From Fimbriiglobus ruber (lineage in GTDB: Bacteria > Planctomycetota > Planctomycetia > Gemmatales > Gemmataceae): DNA of 64,000 nucleotides. The DNA is taken from positions 992,001-1,056,000 of the forward strand of contig NZ_NIDE01000001.1 of NCBI RefSeq assembly GCF_002197845.1. Direction: 5' to 3'. This document shows, one piece after another, positions 17,406 through 24,621 of the stretch (the stretch's first letter is position 1; every line of letters starts with the position of its first letter). The translations under genes were made by a program, and so were the position numbers. The notes beneath the pieces were generated by a model that saw nothing but the letters and a program-made list of their open reading frames with translations, was not told the origin of the DNA and did no database searches.

Positions 17406-18665
17406 TCAGCGCATGGCTTGGCGCAAAGCGGCCAAACACAGCGCGAGGGCCGTGGCCACGCCAAGAAGCCACTCGGGGTTTCGCCCAAACCACACGGCGA
17501 TTCGTGGGCTCAGATCGCTGGGCTTGGCTTGCTGGGCCGCAGCTGCCACGCCGTATCGTAACGCCACGCGATCCGCCTCGATCATCGCCCGCGCGGTGGC
17601 CCACTCTTCTGCCAAAGTCAGGCGCTGCGACGGCGTCAGCGAGCGAAAGACCGCAAGAGCCAGTGGTTGCCGCACGACGGCGGCCACGCGCGGGGCGACG
17701 TCGGACGCAAGTTCCGGCGGCAGCTCCCGATTACGCCAGGCAGTCCGCAGCCTGGTGGTCCCTTCCAAAAACTCGAACACATGACCGGCCGTCAGTAGAG
17801 CTTCGGATGGGTACGCGAAGAATGGGCGGAGGAGATCCCAGGCGCGAAGAAGTTCACGCAACGCGGCTAGCTCGCGGTACGCGGCCCGCCGGTCCTGCTC
17901 GGTCGGCCGGACGTCGCGCACCGGCAACAACGGCGGTTCGGGGACTTCGACAAAGACCTGCGCCTCGGGAGCTGGCACCGGCTTCTGTCGACGAGGGGGC
18001 TTTCGCGGTTTGGGCGGTCGTGGTTTGGGCGCGGGTTCCGCCGCGACGGCTTCCGCTTCCAGAATGGGCTCGGTGGCGGGCGGCGGCGGCGGTGCGTTCG
18101 CCGCGGGTGACGGTATTTCGCTCGGGTCAATAATCACGGCCCCGAGATCGACTGCCGGGGCGGGCGGCGGTACGCGCGTATGGCCCGATTGTTGGGTAAG
18201 TGACGGTAACGACGACCCGGGGCCGGTCACGAAGGTTACGGGTGGCGCCGCGCGCGGGATCCGCTGCTTTGTCACCGGGGTGGTGGGTGTGGTGCCGGTG
18301 CCGGGATCGGAAGGGGGAACGGGAGTGTAGGGAGCTTTCGGCTCGCGGGCCCGGTCTGCCGGGACGACGGGCCGTGCGAGATCGAGCCGGGTCGCTGGGA
18401 TCGCGTCCTCGTCAACGGCGGGCGGCTGCGGGCTCGGGCCGATCGTTGTGATCGCGATCAGCGCTTGCGCGAGCCGGTTCATGCCCTCGGTCACCAGGTC
18501 CGGGTGAACGAGTTGGTGCGGCCGGAGACGGGCCATGAGGTCGAGCGCCCGCCGCTCGGCATCGGCCGGGTTGATGATGTCGGTGAAGCCGAAGAGAGTC
18601 CGGTCGTCCGGGGGCCACGGACCGGGCGGCAGGCCGAGCCAGGTTCGGAGCAGGTGTGTGTCCAT
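17406..18665 (-). CDS. Hypothetical Pro-rich membrane-anchored protein
   Basis: A 419-residue protein. The N-terminus LGLPPGPWPPDDRTLFGF with ERRALDLMARLRPHQLVHP resembles degenerate J-domain-like segments that I associate with planctomycete hypothetical proteins. Residues 90-250 are a Pro/Ala/Thr-rich, probably disordered linker. Residues 255-390 form a helical domain (RAAYRELAALRELLRAW, SQRLTLAEEWATARAM), and the extreme C-terminus has one transmembrane helix (WLLGVATALALCLAAL), a tail-anchored layout. No enzyme motif is visible and the role is unknown. Confidence 0.65.
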   Translation of the reverse strand: MDTHLLRTWLGLPPGPWPPDDRTLFGFTDIINPADAERRALDLMARLRPHQLVHPDLVTEGMNRLAQALIAITTIGPSPQPPAVDEDAIPATRLDLARPVVPADRAREPKAPYTPVPPSDPGTGTTPTTPVTKQRIPRAAPPVTFVTGPGSSLPSLTQQSGHTRVPPPAPAVDLGAVIIDPSEIPSPAANAPPPPPATEPILEAEAVAAEPAPKPRPPKPRKPPRRQKPVPAPEAQVFVEVPEPPLLPVRDVRPTEQDRRAAYRELAALRELLRAWDLLRPFFAYPSEALLTAGHVFEFLEGTTRLRTAWRNRELPPELASDVAPRVAAVVRQPLALAVFRSLTPSQRLTLAEEWATARAMIEADRVALRYGVAAAAQQAKPSDLSPRIAVWFGRNPEWLLGVATALALCLAALRQAMR

Positions 18666-18811
18666 AACCGTTGGCGGGGCGTCTCGCGGGAATCAACAAC
18701 TCGCCCGAACTCGCTTGCGGAGTCCGGTGCCACAACAAGGTTTTTGTATCGGCCGACCGGGGACCGGTACACCCGCGGTAGGACCTGATCATGTTCCCTT
18801 CATTGTTCGCC

Positions 18812-19987
18812 CTATTGCCCCAAGGACGCCACGAGTATGACAACCAGCGTCACGGCCAGCGCGATACCGAGGACCAGTAACGCGATCTTGACCCAACTCC
18901 ACGGGCGGTACCCGGAAACCCGCCCGGTCCGGCCGTTGACCAGGATTTGAAAGGTGCGCTCTTCGTAGCGGTAGACCGCCACCCACATCGGCAGCAGCAG
19001 CGGCTTGAACGTGACGGCCGTGTGCCGCGTTTGCACGGACGTGACGCGCTGGTGGTCGCCGCCGATGTCCCGGCGCACCAGGCCGTCGATGGCTTTCGCC
19101 ATGAGATCCTTGGCCTGGTTAAACCCGTTCTTCAGCCCGATCGCGTACCGCTCTGTTTTGAAGCCACTCAGGTAGTCGGGTTTGAACGGCTCCAGTTTCG
19201 GCAAATCCCAGTCGCCGAGGCCCGCGATCAGGTCGGCCGGGACGCTCTTCGACCCGCATACGAGAACGTCGTCGAAAAAGTGCTGGACTTCGCCCGAAAC
19301 CGAAGACCAGCTCGTTCGCACGACCGTCCGGCTCCGTTGCTCGGTGCGGCCGTCGGGGAGGGTTTCGGTGTAGTATTCGGTGTCCGTGTAGTCGTCGCCG
19401 CGCTCGCCCTCGTAAAAGCTGTAGGTCATCGAGTCGTAGGTCCAGTACGGCAGGTAGACACCGGTGAGCTGGCCGAGGTTGGCAACCCGCTTCAAAGCGG
19501 ACGGCGCGAACCATAGCCTGTTGAGCCACTGGTCGAAGGCGTCCCGGGCTTTGCGGAGGTCGAGGCGGAACGGCAGGACCGACTCCGGCGGGATCATCGC
19601 GCGGGCGACTTCAGGCTTGGTCTCCAGGTGCGTGGCGCAGAACGGGCAGCGGTCGGTCGCGATCTTGTCTTCGAGCAGCACGACCGCGCCACACCCGGGG
19701 CACTTCGTCTCGGTCGACCGGCCCTCGATCACCGACCCCTTGGCTTCTTCCCGCGACAAGTAGTCTTCAAAGTCGCGCTCGACGATCTCGGCCGCGTCGC
19801 CCCGCTCGATCTTCTGGGTGTACCCGCAGTACGGGCACGCCATGCCTCGCGAGTTCGGATCGAAATCGAGTCGCGCCCCGCATTGCGGGCAGGGGAATTT
19901 CCGCCCGGCCGGGGGCGCGTTCGTGACGGTCGGCTCCTTCACCACCGGTTTCGCGACGGGGAGTGGACGGTGTTGGTCGTTGGGCAT
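18812..19987 (-). CDS. Double zinc-ribbon membrane protein
   Basis: A 391-residue protein. After a short polar leader it carries two zinc ribbons, CPQCGARLDFDPNSRGMACPYCG and then CPGCGAVVLLEDKIATDRCPFC (each quoted motif holds two Cys pairs), comparable to TFIIB/primosomal N'-type ribbons. A large mixed domain with LTGVYLPYWTYDSMTYSFYE and SFPKPLLLPMW-like strands follows (the visible text is FKPLLLPMWVAVYRYEER), and one transmembrane helix ends the protein (IALLVLGIALAVTLVVIL). ATG 19987 is chosen; an upstream extension is low in protein character. Function is unknown; similar proteins are often annotated as helicase-like only because of the ribbons. Confidence 0.7.
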   Translation of the reverse strand: MPNDQHRPLPVAKPVVKEPTVTNAPPAGRKFPCPQCGARLDFDPNSRGMACPYCGYTQKIERGDAAEIVERDFEDYLSREEAKGSVIEGRSTETKCPGCGAVVLLEDKIATDRCPFCATHLETKPEVARAMIPPESVLPFRLDLRKARDAFDQWLNRLWFAPSALKRVANLGQLTGVYLPYWTYDSMTYSFYEGERGDDYTDTEYYTETLPDGRTEQRSRTVVRTSWSSVSGEVQHFFDDVLVCGSKSVPADLIAGLGDWDLPKLEPFKPDYLSGFKTERYAIGLKNGFNQAKDLMAKAIDGLVRRDIGGDHQRVTSVQTRHTAVTFKPLLLPMWVAVYRYEERTFQILVNGRTGRVSGYRPWSWVKIALLVLGIALAVTLVVILVASLGQ

Positions 19988-20163
19988 GGCGAAAGTTTGT
20001 GTCAGGAGGCACGGGCAATTTACTGAAGAGATTGTGATCGAAGAACCGAGACGAGGAAAGCACGGGCAAGTGTCTTTCAACAGGAAAGCCCCGCCGCCAC
20101 GACTCGGGATGATCAATAGTTCTGACATAGTGTTCGCCACAAGCTACTTCGCATTTCCTCGTT

Positions 20164-21699
20164 TCACTTCATCCACAGTTTGCGATCGAGCGTGCGATAC
20201 CCGATCGCCTCGGCGACGTGGTTGGGGGCGATCACCTCGCTTGAGTCCAAGTCGGCGATGGTGCGGGCGACGCGGAGGATGCGGTCGTGGGCCCGGGCGG
20301 ACAGGCCGAGGTCTTCCATCGCGGCCTTGAGCAACCCTTGGCCTTCCTGGCTCAAGGGGCAGAACTTGCGGATCTGTCGGCTGTTCATCCGCCCGTTGAC
20401 AACGAGCCCGCGGTCCCCGAACCGGGCCGCCTGGATCTTTCGGGACGCGAGCACCTGATCCCGCATGACCGCGCTGGAGGTGCCGTCCTTGCCGCCGGAC
20501 AATTCCTCGAATGGAACAGCTGGGACTTCGAGGTGCATATCGATCCGATCGAGCAGCGGTCCACTCAGACGGCTGTGGTACTTCTCGATCTGCATGGGGG
20601 CGCATTTGCACTCCCTTTTGGCGTCGCCCAAATAGCCGCAAGGACACGGATTCATCGACGCGACGAGGACGAACTGGGCCGGGAATGTGACCGAATGCAG
20701 GGCTCGCGAGATGGTGACGTTGCCTTCTTCCAAGGGCTGCCGGAGAACTTCCAGGCTCTTGCGATTGAACTCGGGCAACTCATCGAGAAACAACACGCCG
20801 TGGTGCGCCAGGGAGATTTCGCCCGGGGCCGGTACGGAACCACCGCCCACCATTCCGGCATCGCTGATTGTGTGGTGAGGGGAGCGAAAGGGCCGCGTCG
20901 AGAGGAGCGATTCGCCCGGCTTCAGGTGGCCGAGCGCGCTGTAAATGCGGGTCGTTTCCAGGCTCTCTTCCGGCGCGAGTGGCGGTAAAATCGTCGATAG
21001 TCGGCGGGCGAGCATGGTCTTGCCCGAGCCCGGAGATCCAATCATCAGAACATTGTGCGATCCACTTGCTGCGACCACGAGAGCCCGCTTGGCGTACTCC
21101 TGTCCGCGGACGTCCGAGAAGTCGACGTCGTACTTATTGAGCTGTCCGGCCAGATCGTCGAGGGTGACGGCGATCGGGTCGAGGTCGACCTGGCCGGACA
21201 GGAGCCCCACCGCCTCGCTCAGGGAGGTCACGCCGTACACGCTCAGCTCACTGACGACGGCCGCCTCGCGGGCGTTGGCGGCAGGGACGATCATTCGCTT
21301 GAGCCCGTGGTCGCGGGCTGCCATGGCCACTGACAGACACCCCTTGACCGGGCGGACGCTGCCGTCCAGGGCGAGTTCACCGACGATCGCGCAATCGTTG
21401 GCCTGCTCGGGCAGGATCTGACGGGTGGCGACGAGCATGCCCATCGCGATCGGTAGGTCGAACGCCCCGGCGTCCTTCTTCAAATCGGCGGGGGCGAGGT
21501 TGACGATGGTCCGCCCCTTCGGGCGCTCGTACCCGAGGTTGGCTAACGCCCGTTCGATCCGGTGGACGCTCTCGCGGACGGCCAATTCGGGCAGCCCGAC
21601 GAGGATGGTCTTGGCCATGCCGGGGGCGGTGTCGACCTCGACATCGACGGGTTTGGCGTCGATGCCGAGCAGTCCGAACGTCTTGAGCTTGGCCAGCAT
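20164..21699 (-). CDS. YifB/ComM family Mg-chelatase-like AAA+ ATPase
   Basis: A 511-residue member of the YifB/ComM family, AAA+ hexameric helicases that promote branch migration during natural transformation in Vibrio and Haemophilus. Domain order is an N-terminal Lon-S16-like part (LLGIDAKPVDVEVDTAPGMA), a Walker A GSPGSGKTMLARR, Walker B GVLFLDELPEF, the sensor region ASMNPCPCGYLGD with a Cys cluster, and a C-terminal helical part RAHDRILRVARTIADL. ATG 21699 is the family start although no ribosome site is evident. No competence genes are adjacent, so a transformation role is inference. Confidence 0.9.
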   Translation of the reverse strand: MLAKLKTFGLLGIDAKPVDVEVDTAPGMAKTILVGLPELAVRESVHRIERALANLGYERPKGRTIVNLAPADLKKDAGAFDLPIAMGMLVATRQILPEQANDCAIVGELALDGSVRPVKGCLSVAMAARDHGLKRMIVPAANAREAAVVSELSVYGVTSLSEAVGLLSGQVDLDPIAVTLDDLAGQLNKYDVDFSDVRGQEYAKRALVVAASGSHNVLMIGSPGSGKTMLARRLSTILPPLAPEESLETTRIYSALGHLKPGESLLSTRPFRSPHHTISDAGMVGGGSVPAPGEISLAHHGVLFLDELPEFNRKSLEVLRQPLEEGNVTISRALHSVTFPAQFVLVASMNPCPCGYLGDAKRECKCAPMQIEKYHSRLSGPLLDRIDMHLEVPAVPFEELSGGKDGTSSAVMRDQVLASRKIQAARFGDRGLVVNGRMNSRQIRKFCPLSQEGQGLLKAAMEDLGLSARAHDRILRVARTIADLDSSEVIAPNHVAEAIGYRTLDRKLWMK

Positions 21700-21874
21700 G
21701 TCGGGGTTCGCGCGAGGGTGGATACGGAAGTACACCACCGTTGTACCGGAACGCTTGCGGCACCGCACGCGGGAAAGTGGGGAAAGATCGGAAATGGGCG
21801 ATCTGAAAAGTACGGCCGAGGATGTGGGGTATGGTCAGGGAAGGGTGGGCGTGGCACTCCAAACAGTACAGTAA

Positions 21875-22824
21875 GAGCCTGTCCGGGAAGACTATTTTGA
21901 TGCAACTCTATATTTAAACGGGGGATAACGCTCTTGTGGGTCCATGCGATTGAGGATCAGCTGGATTGGCCGCACACGGATCATGGATTCGCTGGAACTA
22001 TTCAGTCGCTCATAATTACGACTCAACCGCCGGGCCCGCCCGAGCCACCCGAACGTCCGCTCGACGACCCACCGCTTGGGTAACAGGGTGAACCCCTTCA
22101 CCCCGTCCGGTCGGCGGACGATGACGAGTTCCCATCCGAGTTCCGGGTGGCCGTCCTTCCACCCGTTCAGGGTATGGTTGTGATACTTCCCGTCGGCCCA
22201 CACGACCTTCAACCGCGGGTACGCCTCCCGGTCCAACGATTCGAGTACGGTCGGGGCCGCGGCCGCGTCGTCGACGTGCCCGGCGGTCACCGCCACGACC
22301 ATCAACAGGCCCAGCGTATCGACCACGATCGACCGCTTCCGGCCCTGGATTTTCTTGCCCGCGTCGTACCCGTTCCCGCCCGCGTGTTCGGTCCCCTTGA
22401 CCGACTGGCTGTCGATGCTCGCGGCGCTCGGGGTCCGCTCGTGGCTCGGGCGTGGACTTCCCGATACCCCTCCCGGAGGACATCCAGGAGTTCTTGCCAG
22501 GTACCGTCGTCCCGCCACTGGGAGAAGTACTCGTACACCGTACTCTTGGCCGGGAAGTCGTGCGGGAGCATCGACCACTGACACCCCGACCGGTTCACGT
22601 ACAAGATCGCGTTCAGCACCTCCCGGAGGTCCACCGACCGGGGGCGTCCTCCGGGTCGGGCGGCGGGCAGGACGACCTGGATGATCTCCCATTGGAGGTC
22701 GGTCAAATCGGTCGGATACGGTTTGCGAACGGTCACGTCCATGACTTCGCTCCTCGAGTATGAAGGAGCGACTAACTTAAAAGAGACGCACAACTTACAG
22801 CAAGGTCACTTTTCGGACAGCCTC
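21875..22824. mobile_element. IS5-family (IS427-like) insertion sequence, 950 bp
   Basis: The element begins GAGCCTGTCCG at 21875 and ends with CGGACAGCCTC at 22824; after the first 11 bases the arms diverge. It is flanked by TAA on both sides (21872-21874 and 22825-22827), a 3-base duplication typical of the IS427 group. Inside lies one minus-strand transposase in two frames. Length, ends and protein all fit an intact IS. Confidence 0.88.
21892..22742 (-). CDS. IS5-family transposase in two frames (-1 shift)
   Basis: The protein starts at ATG 22742 (GGAG upstream) with PTDLTDLQWEIIQVVLP and a DUF4096-type N-terminal domain reaching REGYREVHA; this frame then loses homology and stops at 22302. 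The catalytic part continues in the -1 frame from about 22430 (PSAASIDSQSVKGTEHAGG) to the stop at 21892. DDE residues are visible: Asp in SIDSQSVKG, Asp in VVWADGKYHN and Glu in RWVVERTFGWLGR. Joined by a -1 shift the product has about 283 residues, normal for the group. No canonical slippery heptamer is seen at the junction, so it may be a point deletion and not programmed shifting. Confidence 0.85.
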
Positions 22825-23030
22825 TAAGTCGAAGGAACTGGCGGATGCCGAGAAAGAGGCTCGCACGCTCGCTCAGGGAGGTCACGCCAACTCGTTTACG
22901 TCCGACATCTCGGGACGTTACGGGTTGCTTATTCTCGGACTCGCCTGAAGTGACACAAGTCGGCCTTGAGCAACCAGGCCTGGATAGCGGAGGATAGATC
23001 CTTCACCGATCCGTCTGCGGGAGGGCAAGG

Positions 23031-23555
23031 ATGCGTCCCCAATATTCGTTTCCCGAACCCGTGGTCCAAGCGATCGCGGACGCGCGCTATCGGCACCCGG
23101 ACCCGCGTGTCCAAGAGCGGATGGAGATTCTCTGGCTCAAGACCCGGAACGTGACGCACAGTCGGATCGCGGAGTTGGCCAACGTGTCGCGCTCCACGGT
23201 GCAGCGGACCCTGCGGATCTATGCGGCGAAGGGTCTGGATGGGGTCCGATCGTTCGGCTGGAAGGGCCAACCCAGTGCGCTGACACCGCATCACGGGACG
23301 ATCGAAGACGCGTTTCGCCGGCACCCGCCGCACACGGCCCACGAGGCGGCGCGGCGGATCGAGGACCTGACGGGCGTCCGACGCAAGGCGTCGCGGGTGC
23401 GCCAGTTCTTGAAAGAGGATCTGGGGATGAAATGCCTGAAGGTGGCACCCATCCCGGTGCCGCCCAAGAAAACGGTCGACGAACACGCCCGCACGCAGGC
23501 GGATTTTTTAAAAGACGGAACTGGAACCGAAGTTGGCGGAAGCCCGCGACGGTAA
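23031..23555 (+). CDS. IS630-family transposase, first frame (DNA-binding part)
   Basis: A 174-residue frame beginning at ATG 23031 with GGGAGGG ten bases upstream. It contains a helix-turn-helix region (TRNVTHSRIAELANVSRSTV) and the winged-helix linker LTPHHGTIEDAFRRHPPHTA, both normal for the N-terminal half of IS630 transposases. It reaches a T6A4 run at 23505-23514, after which the frame loses homology (GTGTEVGGSPRR). The catalytic half follows in the +1 frame. Confidence 0.85.
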   Translation: MRPQYSFPEPVVQAIADARYRHPDPRVQERMEILWLKTRNVTHSRIAELANVSRSTVQRTLRIYAAKGLDGVRSFGWKGQPSALTPHHGTIEDAFRRHPPHTAHEAARRIEDLTGVRRKASRVRQFLKEDLGMKCLKVAPIPVPPKKTVDEHARTQADFLKDGTGTEVGGSPRR

Positions 23556-24099
23556 GCGGACGGTGTACTTCGTGGACGCGTCGCACTTCGTCTTGGCGTC
23601 GTTCCTGGGGTGGGTGTGGTGCTTCGTCCGGTTACATGTCCGGGCCGCGTCGGGACGGCAGAGGTACAACGTGCTGGGTGCGCTGAACGCGGTCACGCAC
23701 GAGCTGGTGACAGAAATCAACACGACGTACATCACGGCCACCTCGGTGTGTGCGTTGCTCCGCAAGATCGCGGCCCTCGGTGGGTCATTGCCGATCACGC
23801 TGGTACTCGACAACGCCCGCTACCAGCGGTGCGCGCTGGTGGAGCACACGGCCAAGGCACTCGGGATCGAGTTGTTGTTCCTGCCGTCGTATTCGCCGAA
23901 CCTGAACTTGATCGAGCGACTCTGGAAGTTCGTGAAGAAGGAGGCGTTGAACAGCCGCCACCATCAGGACTTCAAGAAGTTCCAGGAGGCCATCGACCAT
24001 TGCTTGGCGGATCTGCCGACGAAACACCGAGAGAAACTGGCGACCCTGATGACCCACAAATTCCAGACGTGGGACAATGTGTCACTCCTGGACGCGTAA
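23533..24099 (+). CDS. IS630-family transposase, second frame (DDE catalytic part)
   Basis: A 188-residue frame, homologous from about 23513 (KTELEPKLAEARDGKR), holding the DDE superfamily endonuclease domain: first Asp in TVYFVDASHFVLAS, second Asp in ITLVLDNARYQRC, and Glu in YSPNLNLIERLWKFVKKEAL. A TTG at 23533 could start it, but the usual product would be a fusion with the first frame by a +1 shift (or transcript slippage) at the T6A4 run, giving about 355 residues. The catalytic residues are intact. Confidence 0.87.
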   Translation: MAEARDGKRTVYFVDASHFVLASFLGWVWCFVRLHVRAASGRQRYNVLGALNAVTHELVTEINTTYITATSVCALLRKIAALGGSLPITLVLDNARYQRCALVEHTAKALGIELLFLPSYSPNLNLIERLWKFVKKEALNSRHHQDFKKFQEAIDHCLADLPTKHREKLATLMTHKFQTWDNVSLLDA

Positions 24100-24621
24100 A
24101 GTATAAATTAACGGATAGCGTCTCGATTCAGGAAATCGAAGAAACTGTCGACGATGTTCTTTGGCTTCGATTCTCGGGACCGCATCTTTCGGTCGATCCG
24201 CGCCCGCGACCGCGCAGAAACTCGTCCTGGCCCGCGTATGCACGTCGATGCCTGACGACGAAACGCGATCCACTGAGCGGACCTTTTTCCGTGTATGGAT
24301 ATCTTGGTCCGCCCATCGTCAATAAACGTGCTGCAAGGCGCGAAAAGCGCAGAAATTCCCCTCGGGCCAGGTTTTGTGGCTTTGGCGGTCACCTTCGAGT
24401 CGCAACGGGGGTCGGACTCTGCTCCCTACCATCGGTGTGCAGGTTAGTCTGAGGTCGAAGGAGAGGCCCGGTCTGCTCAGGGGAGCGGCTTGTTAAAAAC
24501 CGACACCCGCGCGAGCATGCCAAACCAATCTCTCCGACGCCACCATTTTTTTGTATGCGGCGGACCGTGACCGGTCTCTCATCTAATAGGAACGATCGCC
24601 ACACACTCCCGCGGCTGACCG
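24100..24621. other. Intergenic region upstream of the ECF sigma gene
   Basis: About 520 bases between the IS630-type element and the sigma factor. I found no gene with a ribosome site or family resemblance, and no repeat. It should include the sigma gene promoter and the former flank of the transposon. Confidence 0.4.

Larger units (their letters stand above)
21831..22948 (+). pseudogene. Staphylococcal-nuclease-like fragment split by an IS element
   Basis: If the IS5-type element at 21875-22824 and one TAA copy are removed, 21831-21874 joins 22828 in frame and reads MVREGWAWHSKQYSKSKE followed by LADAEKEART. This is the conserved C-terminal helix region of staphylococcal nuclease (SNase) domains. 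Upstream, the frame meets a stop soon after 21808, so the catalytic part is missing. Downstream, from about 22868, the sequence leaves the SNase pattern and carries a 21-base exact match to part of yifB, ending at a TGA at 22946. The gene is therefore a remnant with at least two disruptions, not a functional nuclease. Confidence 0.7.
22944..24099. mobile_element. IS630-type insertion sequence, ends approximate
   Basis: A 14-base imperfect inverted repeat is found at 22944-22957 (core AGTGACACA) and 24078-24091, with 12 of 14 positions matching. The second copy overlaps the 3' end of the transposase. A TA target duplication could not be placed with certainty, so the outer limits may lie several bases further out. 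The transposase inside is near complete. Confidence 0.72.

Noticed and set aside
23610-24452. Plus-strand frame of 280 codons overlapping the IS630 transposase
   Set aside because: It overlaps the DDE domain in another frame, is Arg/Gly/Pro-rich and has no family resemblance.
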